DNA of 24,052 bases from JACDAV01 sp036556145 (lineage in GTDB: Bacteria; Chloroflexota; Limnocylindria; Limnocylindrales; CSP1-4): contig DATBKB010000025.1 in NCBI GenBank assembly GCA_036556145.1, positions 1 to 24,052 of the forward strand. Direction: 5' to 3'. Position numbers and translations under genes: made by a program. The notes beneath the pieces are model-generated. The model saw only the letters and a list, made by a program, of their open reading frames with translations. It searched no databases and was not told where the DNA came from. Positions 1 to 8,603 of the stretch are shown here, in pieces (within the stretch, counting starts at the first letter, position 1; each line of letters starts with the position of its first letter).

Positions 1-1173
1 AGCCTCGAGCTCCAGAACATGACGGTCTCGCTCGAGGAACAACGACAGCTCGCCGAGGTCGAGAGCTCCCGCCTCTCGACTGTCCTCGAGTCGCTGAAGG
101 ACGCGGTGGCGGTGATCGACGCCGGGGGGACGACGGTCATCAGCAACTCGAGCTACCGCCGGCTGTTCGAGGAGGAGGGGGTGACGCCTGAGCCCACCGC
201 TGGCGAAGCCCCCGTCTCGATGGACGATCTCCGGTCGCGTGTCGCCCGCGGCGAGACGTTCCTCCTCCACTTCCGCGCCACCGACGCCGCCGGTCAGCGC
301 CGCTGGTTCGAGGCCCTCGGCGAGCCGGTATCGCCCGAGATGGGGATCGGCGAGGGCGGCATCCTCGTGGTCCACGACACGACCGACCTCTCGCTTCGCC
401 GTCTCCAGGGCGACTTCATGGCGATGGTCGCCCACGAGCTTCGGACGCCGCTCACCGCGCTGCGCGGCTACTTGCAGATGCTCAACCGCGACGGCGGAGA
501 GGCAGCCGGGCGGCTCGGATCCCTCGCCGCCGGTCAGGCCGAGCGGCTCTCGGGCCTCGTCGACGAGCTGTTCGACGTGACGCGCGCCGACGCCGGCCGC
601 CTCGACGTCCAGCTCCGCCGCGTCGACCTCGACACGCTGGTCACCAACGCGGTGGCGATCGCCCAGTCGCTGACCGACAGGCAGGCTATCCGGCTGGAGC
701 GCGACGGCAGAGGGACGATCGTCGCAGGCGATCCGGCCAGGTTGGAGCAGGTGGTTCTCAACCTCCTGACCAACGCGATGATCCACGCCGCCGAGTCGGA
801 GGAGATCGTCGTCCGGCTACGGAAGCTCCGCCGCTGGGCCGAGATCGAGGTGGAGGACCGCGGGCCCGGCATCCCGGAGGCCGTGCGGAACCAGCTGTTC
901 TCCCGCTTCCAGCAGGGCCGCCCGGGCAACGGTGGCCTCGGCCTGGGGCTCTTCCTCAGCCGCCAGATCGTCGAGGCCCACGGCGGCACGCTCGAGGCCG
1001 ATTCCGAGGCCGGGGATGGCGCGACGTTCACCGTCCGCTTGCCGCTCGCTGCGCGAAAGACCGTGTCGGATGAAGGGGCGGCGAGCCGCGACGGAGCCGC
1101 CGATCCCGGGTCGGACGGCACCGGCCCGAAGCCGCGGCGGGCGCTATCTCGCCGGCGGTCGTCCTCCGGCTGA
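1..1173 (+). CDS. PAS-type sensor histidine kinase, 5' end cut by window edge
   Basis: The reading frame is open from base 1, so the true start lies upstream; the first ATG in view is at 19 and the residue numbers here count from it. Residues 1–25 look like a helical linker and residues 20–125 like a PAS fold. The dimerisation/phosphoacceptor helix follows, with H139 in HELRTP. The ATPase domain has an N-box with N252, a D-x-G-x-G box at 280–284 and a glycine-rich GLGLG lid at 306–310, so it should be an active autokinase. The last ~40 residues are low-complexity and charged. Its last 30 bp overlap the convergent receiver gene tail to tail, and that regulator is a plausible partner by position only. 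Any membrane or sensor region would lie outside the window. Confidence 0.93.
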   Translation, partial: SLELQNMTVSLEEQRQLAEVESSRLSTVLESLKDAVAVIDAGGTTVISNSSYRRLFEEEGVTPEPTAGEAPVSMDDLRSRVARGETFLLHFRATDAAGQRRWFEALGEPVSPEMGIGEGGILVVHDTTDLSLRRLQGDFMAMVAHELRTPLTALRGYLQMLNRDGGEAAGRLGSLAAGQAERLSGLVDELFDVTRADAGRLDVQLRRVDLDTLVTNAVAIAQSLTDRQAIRLERDGRGTIVAGDPARLEQVVLNLLTNAMIHAAESEEIVVRLRKLRRWAEIEVEDRGPGIPEAVRNQLFSRFQQGRPGNGGLGLGLFLSRQIVEAHGGTLEADSEAGDGATFTVRLPLAARKTVSDEGAASRDGAADPGSDGTGPKPRRALSRRRSSSG

Positions 1174-1521
1174 CGGCTCGGCCAGGCATTGCTCGATTGC
1201 CGCGAACAGATCGACCAGGTCGAAGGGCTTCGCGATCGCTCCGGCCGGCTCGACACCCTGGGCAGGTACCTTCGCGTCGAGTGCGGCCGTCATGAGGAGG
1301 ACCGGCGGCCCCTCGGCCAGCTCGCCAGCAGCGGCGACGTCTGCTGCGGTGCGGCCGCCGAGTCGGGCGTCGAGCAGCACGAGGTCGTACCCGGCGACCT
1401 CGAGGCGGGCGCGGCCGTCCGTCGTCGTGACGTCATAGCCCCGTTCCGCCAGGGCAAGGGTGAGCATCTGGCGGATGCCGGGGTCGTCGTCGACGACCAG
1501 CAGGCGAGCGCGACCGGACAC
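1144..1521 (-). CDS. Receiver-only response regulator
   Basis: A 125-residue protein made of a single CheY-like receiver domain, with acidic pocket D11–D13, phosphoacceptor D51 in LLDARLGG, T78 and K98 in AKPF. There is no DNA-binding or enzymatic output domain, so it probably acts by protein contact or as a phosphorelay intermediate. I chose the GTG at 1521 because the receiver fold begins six residues later. The frame stays open to 1614, but that extension is unlike the family and would run into the start of the divergent kinase. The gene sits between two histidine kinases, convergent with one and divergent from the other, which suggests a shared signalling cluster. No strong ribosome-binding site is visible. 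Confidence 0.85.
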   Translation of the reverse strand: MSGRARLLVVDDDPGIRQMLTLALAERGYDVTTTDGRARLEVAGYDLVLLDARLGGRTAADVAAAGELAEGPPVLLMTAALDAKVPAQGVEPAGAIAKPFDLVDLFAAIEQCLAEPSAGGRPPAR

Positions 1522-1571
1522 GATGCCGCGAGGATAGAGCGGCGCGGTGTGATGGGACTGCAATACACGGC

Positions 1572-2636
1572 GTGCGCGGGAACCGGCGGCTGATCGCCCG
1601 GGGGCGCGTACCATCCGGGCGTTTCCAGGCCACCGGTCACGACGTGCAGGCGAGGCAGGTGCCCGACACCGGATCCCCGCGCACCAACGCGGTGCTGGTC
1701 TTCGACGCGTTCGGCCGCCGGGTGGCTGTCACCCCCGGTGCCGACGAGTTGCTCGGCGCATCCGTGGGCGACCGCGCCGCACTGACACGGCGATTCCGCC
1801 AGGCCGACGGATCGCGGCTCGACCTCGATGACGATGGGCCGCGGCTGGCGACGTCCGTCGACGATCCGAGTCGGCGATTCAGCATCACGAGCCGGGCGCT
1901 CGCCGACGACGGTGGCAGCATCGTCGTCGTCCGTGAGGTCGGCGACGACGATCCGGGGATGCTCCAGGGTCTCCTCGGCAGCGTTCTCGCTCACGAGCTC
2001 CGAACGCCGCTGACGACGATCTTCGGCGGCGCGCAGCTCGTGTCGGATCCATCGGTCTCCGAGGCGACGCGGCGGGAAGCGGCGAAGTCCGTCGCCCGCG
2101 AGGCGCAGCGGCTCCACCGGGTGGTCGAGGACCTCCTCGCGCTCGTCCGGCTCAACCCGTCGGACCCGGCCGCGCTCGAGCCGCTCCTCCTGCAACGAGT
2201 CGTTCCGCCGGTCATCGAGTCGTTCCGCCGGTTCGACCCCGATCCGGCCATCGTGCTCACCCTGCCCCGGTCGCTCCCGCCGGTGCTGGCGAGCGAATCC
2301 GAGCTGGGTCGGCTCATCGAAGGCCTGCTCTCCGATGCCGCCGCCTACACGCTGCCGGGGCAGGTGATCCGGATCCGCGCCCGGCGTGCCGGCGGTACGG
2401 TCGAGATCCGGGTCTCGGACGACGGGCCCGGGCGCGACCCGACCGAGGCGGCACACGCTTTCGACCTCTTCGCTCGCTCGCCGCGCTCGAGCGCCGACCC
2501 GGCCGGCGCGAACCTCGGGCTCGTGGTCGCCCGACGTCTCGTCGAGCGCATGGGCGGCCGGATCTGGGCCCGTCCCGCGCCGCGCGGCGGGGACATTGCG
2601 TTCGCCATCCCGATCGCCAACAACAACGGCCTGTAA
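1572..2636 (+). CDS. Sensor histidine kinase with atypical N-box
   Basis: 354 residues from a GTG at 1572; GTG 1644 is an alternative start, 24 codons in. Residues 40–122 look like a degenerate PAS-type sensor segment and no membrane helix is evident, so it is probably cytosolic. H141 lies in a perfect HELRTPL phosphoacceptor box. The ATPase domain keeps D283-x-G-x-G and a glycine-containing lid (GANLGL, 312–317), but the Mg-coordinating asparagine of the N-box appears replaced by D255 (GLLSDAAAY). It may therefore be a weak kinase, a phosphatase-biased sensor or a pseudokinase. It is transcribed divergently from the receiver-only regulator 50 bp away, which may be its partner. Confidence 0.85.
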   Translation: MRGNRRLIARGRVPSGRFQATGHDVQARQVPDTGSPRTNAVLVFDAFGRRVAVTPGADELLGASVGDRAALTRRFRQADGSRLDLDDDGPRLATSVDDPSRRFSITSRALADDGGSIVVVREVGDDDPGMLQGLLGSVLAHELRTPLTTIFGGAQLVSDPSVSEATRREAAKSVAREAQRLHRVVEDLLALVRLNPSDPAALEPLLLQRVVPPVIESFRRFDPDPAIVLTLPRSLPPVLASESELGRLIEGLLSDAAAYTLPGQVIRIRARRAGGTVEIRVSDDGPGRDPTEAAHAFDLFARSPRSSADPAGANLGLVVARRLVERMGGRIWARPAPRGGDIAFAIPIANNNGL

Positions 2637-2748
2637 CGGCCGTGCAAGACCCGCCCCGACGGGCCGGGCCGTTGCCAATGCGCGCCGGCGGCGACGATGA
2701 TCCTCCCGTCCGGCCGGTCAGCGGTGGACTCGCGAGGCCCTCATCGGT

Positions 2749-3108
2749 TCACGCGCGACCGGTCATGAAGAGTCGGAGCAACGAGCCGAGCACGATGAGC
2801 CCCGCGATGAGCGCAAATCGGCCCATCCGGCGCGTGTCGTTGCGCCCGGCATATCGCGCGGTCGCGGGCACGGCGACGGCGACCGCCGCGTACAGGACAT
2901 GGAGCGGGTCGTGGACGACCGAGCCGGTGACCGGGAGGACGAGGCCGGCGACCGCCGCGAGGGCGGTGGTCCCGAGCTGGACGAGCAGCGCGCCATCGAG
3001 CTCGCGGTACGACGCCGTGCGACCGGTCGCGGTCAGCGCCGCCGCGGCCACGTACCCGAGCGCGGCAAGGACGGACGCCCACGCGAGGACGAGGTGGAGG
3101 CCGCCCAT
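2749..3108 (-). CDS. Small four-helix membrane protein, divergent from the qcr operon
   Basis: 119 residues from an ATG at 3108. Four hydrophobic segments are visible at about residues 4–26, 41–62, 68–86 and 97–115, joined by short polar loops. A His in the first helix (LHLVLAW) and another in DPLHVLY are possible cofactor ligands, but I cannot assign a family. The longer upstream frame was not used because it is antisense to the cytochrome c gene. The start lies 48 bp from the divergent qcrC start, so the two probably share a promoter region. That position suggests an accessory or assembly role for the respiratory complex, which is inference from context only. Confidence 0.7.
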   Translation of the reverse strand: MGGLHLVLAWASVLAALGYVAAAALTATGRTASYRELDGALLVQLGTTALAAVAGLVLPVTGSVVHDPLHVLYAAVAVAVPATARYAGRNDTRRMGRFALIAGLIVLGSLLRLFMTGRA

Positions 3109-3156
3109 GGCGCGCACCCTAACGCATCGCGGCCGCTGCCCCGTACCCCTCGCGCG
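3109..3156. promoter_or_regulatory. Divergent intergenic region upstream of the qcr-cta operon
   Basis: These 48 bp separate the starts of the small membrane protein (minus) and qcrC (plus), so the promoters of both units must lie here or inside the opposing gene. An A/T-richer patch at 3118–3127 (CCCTAACGCA) is the only candidate core element I can see. Neither start has a clear Shine–Dalgarno sequence, so short-leader or leaderless transcripts are possible. Confidence 0.35.
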
Positions 3157-3963
3157 ATGAGGACGACGCGTCGGGCCGCCGGCGGGTTGCTGGCCGCGGC
3201 CGTGCTCGCGGCAAGCCTGTCGTTCATGGCCGCCGCGGCGAACCCGCTCGCCGGCGTCGGCCCGGAGCTCGTCGGCCAGGTCCGTGACGACGCCGCGACG
3301 CTCTACCTCCAGAACTGCGCGAGCTGCCACGGCCGGCAGGGGGAGGGGACAGCAGCCGGCCCCTCGCTCATCGGCGTCGGGGAGGCGTCGGTCGACTTCT
3401 ACCTGCGAACGGGGCGAATGCCGCTCGGCGCGCCGAACCAGCAGCCGTCGCGGGGGCGGCCGGTCTTCGACGACGAGCAGATCCGTGCGCTCGTCGAGTA
3501 CGTCGGGGCGTGGGGCGACGGACCGGCGATCCCGCGAGTCGGGCAGTCGACCGACATCGGCCGCGGCTGGAAGCTGTACTCGGCGAACTGCGCGGCGTGC
3601 CACGCGGCAACCGGCGCCGGCAACGCGGTCGGTGGCGGCTTCGTCGCGGTCGGTCTCGGCCAGGCCAGCGAGCTCGACATCGCCGAGGCGATGATCGTCG
3701 GGCCCGGCGTGATGCCGCGCTTCACGTTCGAGGACGGCGACCGGGACGCGATCATCGCCTACGTCCGATACCTGCGATCGCAGCCCGCGCCCGGTGGCGC
3801 ACCCATCGGCGGCTTCGGCCCGGTCGCCGAGGGATTCGTCGCCGTCGTCATCGGCCTGACCGGGCTCGTGGCTATCGCCCGCTTTGTCGGCCGCCGATCG
3901 CACGAGGGCGAGCCGGACCTTCCGCTTCCGGGCGGTGCCGCGACGACCGGAGACGACGAGTGA
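3157..3963 (+). CDS. qcrC: Menaquinol-cytochrome c reductase diheme cytochrome c subunit (QcrC)
   Basis: 268 residues from the ATG at 3157. An N-terminal hydrophobic segment (about 8–29) serves as signal or anchor. Two class I cytochrome c domains follow: heme motif C54-A-S-C57-H58 with probable ligand M88, and C145-A-A-C148-H149 with probable ligand M186. A C-terminal transmembrane helix spans about 224–244, followed by a short charged tail. Diheme, membrane-anchored QcrC proteins replace both cytochrome c1 and soluble cytochrome c in actinobacterial-type supercomplexes, handing electrons directly to the CuA site. It is the first gene of the operon and overlaps qcrA by 4 bp (GTGA). Confidence 0.93.
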   Translation: MRTTRRAAGGLLAAAVLAASLSFMAAAANPLAGVGPELVGQVRDDAATLYLQNCASCHGRQGEGTAAGPSLIGVGEASVDFYLRTGRMPLGAPNQQPSRGRPVFDDEQIRALVEYVGAWGDGPAIPRVGQSTDIGRGWKLYSANCAACHAATGAGNAVGGGFVAVGLGQASELDIAEAMIVGPGVMPRFTFEDGDRDAIIAYVRYLRSQPAPGGAPIGGFGPVAEGFVAVVIGLTGLVAIARFVGRRSHEGEPDLPLPGGAATTGDDE

Positions 3964-4823
3964 AAGCGCCCCGCGCCGTCGCCCGCAGGGAGCGGCGGCT
4001 CGAGCTGCTCGTCCTGCTCCTGTTCGGCGGGTCGATGGCGGCCGGCGTCGCGTTGCTCGCCCTGTACATCCTCGGCGGCCAGCCGCAGCTCGAAGGCCTG
4101 CTGCTGATGGCCTGCCTCGGCGGGATCGGGGCGGGGATCGTCATCTGGGCGCAGCGGCTCATGGACGCCCCGATCCGGATTGAGGAGCGGCATCCCGTCG
4201 GCGGATCGACCGAGGTGATCGAGGACCTCGGCGACGCCCTGACGGAGGAGGCCGGCTTCAGCCGGCGGAAGCTGCTCATCGGAGCGCTCCTGGGGACGGC
4301 CGCCGGGCTGGCGGCGGCGCTCGCGGTGCCGGTCTTCTCGCTCGGGCCCGCGCCGGGCCGGGCATTGTTCGAGACGACGTGGCGCGCGGGGCGACGCCTG
4401 GCGCTCGCCGGCGGCGAACCGGTGCGGCCGGACCAGCTCCCGGTCGGTGGCGTGCTGACGGTCTTCCCCGACGGCGACGATTCCGATCCGAACGCCGCGA
4501 CGCTCCTCATCCGCGTGGAGCCCGACCTCCTTCGACTCCCTGGTGAGCGGGCGTCGTGGGCACCGGACGGATTCGTGGCGTACTCGAAGGTTTGCACGCA
4601 CGCCGGCTGTCCTGTGGGGCTCTACCGGGCCGCGCAGCACACGCTCATCTGCCCGTGCCACCAGTCGGAGTTCGCCGTCCTCGACGGAGCGGAGCCCGTG
4701 TCGGGTCCGGCGGCGCGGGCGCTGCCGCAGCTGCCCATCCGGCGCGAGGCGGACGGCACGTTCGTCGCCCTCGGCGACTACCCCGAGCCCGTCGGCCCCG
4801 GCTTCTGGGACATGCGCCTGTGA
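3960..4823 (+). CDS. qcrA: Rieske iron-sulfur subunit of the bc complex (QcrA)
   Basis: 287 residues from a GTG at 3960 inside the qcrC stop (GTGA). Three hydrophobic helices lie at about 15–38, 44–64 and 104–127, the three-helix form typical of actinobacterial QcrA rather than the single-helix mitochondrial type. A twin arginine (R102–R103, FSRRKLL) just before the third helix fits Tat-dependent export of the folded cluster domain. The 2Fe-2S binding loops are C212-T-H214-A-G-C217 and C231-P-C233-H234. The protein carries electrons from quinol bound in QcrB to the hemes of QcrC. Its stop overlaps the qcrB start by 4 bp. Confidence 0.95.
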   Translation: MKAPRAVARRERRLELLVLLLFGGSMAAGVALLALYILGGQPQLEGLLLMACLGGIGAGIVIWAQRLMDAPIRIEERHPVGGSTEVIEDLGDALTEEAGFSRRKLLIGALLGTAAGLAAALAVPVFSLGPAPGRALFETTWRAGRRLALAGGEPVRPDQLPVGGVLTVFPDGDDSDPNAATLLIRVEPDLLRLPGERASWAPDGFVAYSKVCTHAGCPVGLYRAAQHTLICPCHQSEFAVLDGAEPVSGPAARALPQLPIRREADGTFVALGDYPEPVGPGFWDMRL

Positions 4824-6223
4824 CCGGCGGCGGCGAGCGGCTGACCTTGCTCGAGCGGATGGCCGTGTGGGTCGACGCGCGGACCGGGGTCGCCGGCCTC
4901 GTCCGGCGGACGCTCCGAAAGGTCTTCCCCGATCACTGGTCGTTCCTGCTCGGTGAGGTCGCGCTCTTCTGCTTCGTCATTCTCGTTGCCACGGGGACGT
5001 TCCTGACGTTCTTCTACGTGCCCAGCGCCACCGGCGTCACCTACGACGGGCCCTACGCGCCACTGCAGGGATCCGAGGTGTCGGCCGCGTTCGACTCGGT
5101 CATGCAGCTGAGCTTCGAGGTCCGGGCCGGCCTGCTGATGCGGCAGATCCACCACTGGACCGCCCTCGTCTTCATCGCCGTCGTCGTGCTCCATCTCTGT
5201 CGAGTCTTCTTCACCGGCGCGTTCCGGCGGCCACGCGAGCTCAACTGGCTCGTCGGGTTCGTCCTGCTCGTGCTCGCCCTCGGGGAGGGCTTCACCGGGT
5301 ACTCGCTTCCGGACGACCTCCTGTCGGGAACGGGCGCGCGGATCGCGTATTCCGCGGCGCTCTCGATCCCGTTCATCGGCCCGTGGGTCGCGTCGCTCGT
5401 CTTCGGCGGCGAGTTTCCGACCCTGGCGATGATCCCGCGCTTCTTCGTCGTCCACGTGATGCTCCTGCCGGGCCTGTTCGTCGCGCTCATCGCGCTGCAC
5501 CTGCTCCTGCTCGTCCTGCACAAGCACACCCAGTGGCCGGGCGGCCCCGCGCGCGAGACGAACGTCGTCGGCCGCTACTTCTGGCCGACGCAGGCGTTCC
5601 TCTCGACCGGCCTGTTCTTCCTGACCGCGGCCTGGGTGTCGCTGCTCGGCGGACTGTTCCAGGTGAACCCGATCTGGGCGTACGGCCCGTTCGACGCCGC
5701 GGTCGTGAGCTCGCCCGCCCAACCGGACTGGTACGTCGGCTGGCTCGACGGCGCGCTCCGGATCTGGCCGGCGTTCGAGCCCACGCTCTTCGGCCTGACG
5801 CTGCCCGCCGCGTTCCTGCCGGGGATCGTCGTGCCCGGGATCCTCTTCACGATCGTTGCCCTGTGGCCGTTCATCGAGGCGCGAGCCACGCGCGACGATC
5901 GCGAGCACCACCTGCTCGACCGGATCTGGGAGCACCCACTGCGGACGGCCGCCGGCGTGACGATCCTGACGCTCTTCGGCGTCCTGACACTCGCGGGCGG
6001 CAACGACGTGCTGGCGTTCTACTTCTCGACGGAGATCGAGACGCTGACGAACGTCTTCCGCGTCCTCACGCTGACCCTGCCGATCGCCGCCGGCGTCGCG
6101 GCGTACCGCCTCTGCCAGGCGCGCCGCGACCGCGCTCTCGACGTCCACGCGGCGCCGCGCCGCCGCGGCGGGATCGCTCTCCGACGGACGGCCGGCGGCG
6201 GTTTCGAAGAGATCGACCGATGA
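4820..6223 (+). CDS. qcrB: Cytochrome b subunit of the bc complex (QcrB)
   Basis: 467 residues from a GTG at 4820, overlapping the qcrA stop. It is a polytopic membrane protein with b-heme ligands H111/H125 and H212/H227. The first pair is 14 residues apart and the second 15, the spacing known from b6-type rather than mitochondrial cytochromes b. The quinol-oxidation-site motif is PDWY (302–305) in place of PEWY. N- and C-terminal domains are fused in one chain, unlike the split b6/subunit IV. The last ~45 residues form a basic cytoplasmic tail. It oxidises quinol and bifurcates electrons to QcrA and the b hemes. It overlaps ctaC by 4 bp (ATGA). Confidence 0.95.
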   Translation: MTGGGERLTLLERMAVWVDARTGVAGLVRRTLRKVFPDHWSFLLGEVALFCFVILVATGTFLTFFYVPSATGVTYDGPYAPLQGSEVSAAFDSVMQLSFEVRAGLLMRQIHHWTALVFIAVVVLHLCRVFFTGAFRRPRELNWLVGFVLLVLALGEGFTGYSLPDDLLSGTGARIAYSAALSIPFIGPWVASLVFGGEFPTLAMIPRFFVVHVMLLPGLFVALIALHLLLLVLHKHTQWPGGPARETNVVGRYFWPTQAFLSTGLFFLTAAWVSLLGGLFQVNPIWAYGPFDAAVVSSPAQPDWYVGWLDGALRIWPAFEPTLFGLTLPAAFLPGIVVPGILFTIVALWPFIEARATRDDREHHLLDRIWEHPLRTAAGVTILTLFGVLTLAGGNDVLAFYFSTEIETLTNVFRVLTLTLPIAAGVAAYRLCQARRDRALDVHAAPRRRGGIALRRTAGGGFEEIDR

Positions 6224-6978
6224 CGCGCCGCACGACAGGGATCCGAGGCGCAGCCGGCATGGCGGTAGCCGCGGCAGCTGTCGGTGGTTGCCTGCCGGCA
6301 CCGGCGACCTCCGAGGGCCGCGACATCGCCGGGCTCTACGCGGCGTTCCTCGCGGTCGCCGCCGTCGTCGCCGTCGTCGTGCTGGGCCTGGCCACGTGGT
6401 CGCTCCTGCGCGATCGCGAGGGCCGGCGGACCGACCTTCCCCGGCAGACGCGCGGTCACACCGGGCTCGAGCTGGTCTGGACGGCCGTGCCGGCGGTGAC
6501 GATCGGCATCCTGTTCCTGCTGACGCTGGCGGTGCTCGCCCGCGTCGACGACGTCAGCCCGGCCGACGATGCGAACGCTCCCCGGACCGAGGTGGACGTG
6601 ACGGCGTTCCGCTGGGGCTGGACCTTCACGTATCCGGGCACGGACGTGACCGTCAGCGGCTCGGGGCTGCCCGGCCCGGAGGTCGTCGTCCCGGTCGGCG
6701 AGCCGATCGTCTTCCGGCTCCACGCCGCCGACGTCGTGCACTCGTTCTACGTCCCGCTGTTCCTCTTCAAGCGCGACGTCGTCCCGGGCCGCGAGAACGT
6801 CTTCGAGGTGACGGTCGAGGAAGCGGGCTCGTACGGCGGCCAGTGTGCCGAGTTCTGCGGCCTGTACCACTCGCGGATGCCGTTCACCGTCCGGGCCGTG
6901 GATCGGACGGCGTTCGATGCGTGGCTCGCGTCCCAACCGCGGAGCGGCGCCTCTGCCTCACCGGGAGCATCGCAGTGA
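6220..6978 (+). CDS. ctaC: Cytochrome c oxidase subunit II (CtaC)
   Basis: 252 residues from the ATG at 6220. An N-terminal signal with a lipobox (VGGC, C24) suggests a lipid-modified N terminus. Two membrane helices lie at about 37–60 and 84–107. The outer cupredoxin domain carries the aromatic entry patch (RWGW, 131–134) and a complete CuA site: H174, C209, E211, C213, H217 and M220. There is no fused cytochrome c domain, consistent with QcrC delivering electrons directly. The C terminus is a Ser/Gly/Ala-rich tail. The next gene starts inside its stop codon (GTGA). Confidence 0.95.
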   Translation: MTRRTTGIRGAAGMAVAAAAVGGCLPAPATSEGRDIAGLYAAFLAVAAVVAVVVLGLATWSLLRDREGRRTDLPRQTRGHTGLELVWTAVPAVTIGILFLLTLAVLARVDDVSPADDANAPRTEVDVTAFRWGWTFTYPGTDVTVSGSGLPGPEVVVPVGEPIVFRLHAADVVHSFYVPLFLFKRDVVPGRENVFEVTVEEAGSYGGQCAEFCGLYHSRMPFTVRAVDRTAFDAWLASQPRSGASASPGASQ

Positions 6979-8603
6979 GCGCCGGCGCGATCGCGGTGCG
7001 GCCGGCCGCTCGCTTCTCACCGGCGGAGTGGGTGTCGACCACCGACCACAAGCGGATCGGAATCCTCTACCTCGTTTCGGCGTTCGCGTTCTTCCTGCTC
7101 GGTGGGCTGATCGCGCTGGCGATGCGAGCCGAGCTCGCCGCGCCGGGGCTGCAGCTGACCGACGAGCAGGGCTACAACCAGATGTTCACGATGCACGGGA
7201 CGATCATGATGCTGCTGTTCGCGACGCCGACGAGCGCGGCGCTCGCGAACTATCTCGTGCCGCTCCAGGTCGGGACGGCGGACATGGTCTTCCCGCGCCT
7301 GAACGCGCTGTCATTCTGGCTGTTCCTCTTCGGTGGACTGATCGTCCTGTCCGGCTACGTCGCCGCCGGCGGGCCGCCGGACATCGGCTGGACCGGTTAC
7401 CCGCCGAATTCCGAGCTGCCGTACTCGGCCACGACCGGCACGGATCTGTGGATCGTGGGTCTCGCGCTGACCGGCGTCGCGAGCATCCTCGGCGGGATCA
7501 ACTTCACCGCCACGATCTACACGCGGCGCGCACCCGGCATGTCGATGCTGCGGGTGCCGGTTTTCACCTGGACGGTTCTCGTCACGTCGATTCTCATCCT
7601 CTTCTCGTTCCCGGCATTGACCGCGGCGCTGGCGATGCTCCTGCTCGACCGCCGCTTCGGGGCGACGTTCTTCCTGCCGGCCGCCGGTGGTGACGCGATT
7701 CTCTGGCAGCACCTCTTCTGGTTCTTCGGGCACCCAGAGGTCTACATCGTCATCCTGCCGTTCTTCGGCATCCTCTCCGAGGTCATCCCGGTCTTCTCGC
7801 GCAAGCCGTTGTTCGGCTATCGCGCCTTCGTGTTCGCGACCATCGTCATCGGCGTGTACTCGTTCACCGTCTGGGCCCACCACATGTTCACGACGGGCGC
7901 GGTGGCGAACCCGTTCTTCAGCATCACGACGTTCATCATCGCGGTGCCGACCGGCATCAAGTTCTTCAACTGGATCGCGACGATGTGGCGCGGCCGGATC
8001 CGGCTCGCAACGCCGATGCTGTGGTGCCTCGGCTTCATCTACATCTTCCTGTTCGGCGGGATCACCGGGATCGTCCTCGGCTCGCCGCCGCTCGATTACC
8101 ACCTCCACGACACGTACTTCGTCGTCGCCCACATGCACAACGTGCTCGTCGGCGGCACGGTGTTCGCGCTGTTCGCCGGCCTGTACTTCTGGTTCCCCAA
8201 GATGACCGGCCGGCGGCTGTCCGAGCCACTGGGGCGAATCCACTGGGCCGCGTGGGTGGTCGGGTTCCCCCTGACCTTCCTGCCGCAGTACCAGCTCGGC
8301 GCGATCGGGATGCCCCGCCGCTATGCCGACTACTCCGCCGATGCGGGATGGACGCTGCTCAACCAGCTCTCCACCGCCGGCAGCCTGCTGCTCGGCGTCG
8401 GCGTCCTCGTGTTCCTCGTGGCGGTCGGCCTCGCCCTCCGCCGACCGCCGGATCAGCCGGACGATCCGTGGGGCGGGAACTCGCTCGAGTGGTGGGCAGC
8501 CTCGCCGCCGGAGCACCACAACTTCAGGACGATCCCGCCGATCCGGTCGGAGCGCCCGGTCTTCGACGCGCGGGAACGCCTCCCCGGAGAAGGCCGCGCG
8601 TGA
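6975..8603 (+). CDS. ctaD: Cytochrome c oxidase subunit I, aa3 type (CtaD)
   Basis: 542 residues from a GTG at 6975. It has the twelve-helix heme-copper oxidase fold with low-spin heme ligands H74 and H388, heme a3 ligand H386 and CuB ligands H253, H302 and H303. Y257 in GHPEVY is the residue cross-linked to the CuB histidine in this family, and E255 of the same motif marks a type A1 oxidase. D103 (TADMVFPRLN) and K329 (PTGIKF) are the expected D- and K-channel residues. It reduces O2 to water and pumps protons. The C-terminal tail (EWWAASPPEHHNF) matches bacterial aa3 subunit I. It overlaps ctaF by 4 bp. Confidence 0.97.
   Translation: MSAGAIAVRPAARFSPAEWVSTTDHKRIGILYLVSAFAFFLLGGLIALAMRAELAAPGLQLTDEQGYNQMFTMHGTIMMLLFATPTSAALANYLVPLQVGTADMVFPRLNALSFWLFLFGGLIVLSGYVAAGGPPDIGWTGYPPNSELPYSATTGTDLWIVGLALTGVASILGGINFTATIYTRRAPGMSMLRVPVFTWTVLVTSILILFSFPALTAALAMLLLDRRFGATFFLPAAGGDAILWQHLFWFFGHPEVYIVILPFFGILSEVIPVFSRKPLFGYRAFVFATIVIGVYSFTVWAHHMFTTGAVANPFFSITTFIIAVPTGIKFFNWIATMWRGRIRLATPMLWCLGFIYIFLFGGITGIVLGSPPLDYHLHDTYFVVAHMHNVLVGGTVFALFAGLYFWFPKMTGRRLSEPLGRIHWAAWVVGFPLTFLPQYQLGAIGMPRRYADYSADAGWTLLNQLSTAGSLLLGVGVLVFLVAVGLALRRPPDQPDDPWGGNSLEWWAASPPEHHNFRTIPPIRSERPVFDARERLPGEGRA

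Noticed and set aside
1522..1614. N-terminal extension of the receiver-only regulator
   Set aside because: Residues before the GTG at 1521 are unlike a receiver domain and overlap the divergent kinase start region.
4778..6301. Long minus-strand open frame (507 codons) across qcrB
   Set aside because: It is a high-GC shadow frame rich in Arg, Glu and Asp with no domains, opposite a gene with complete cytochrome b motifs.
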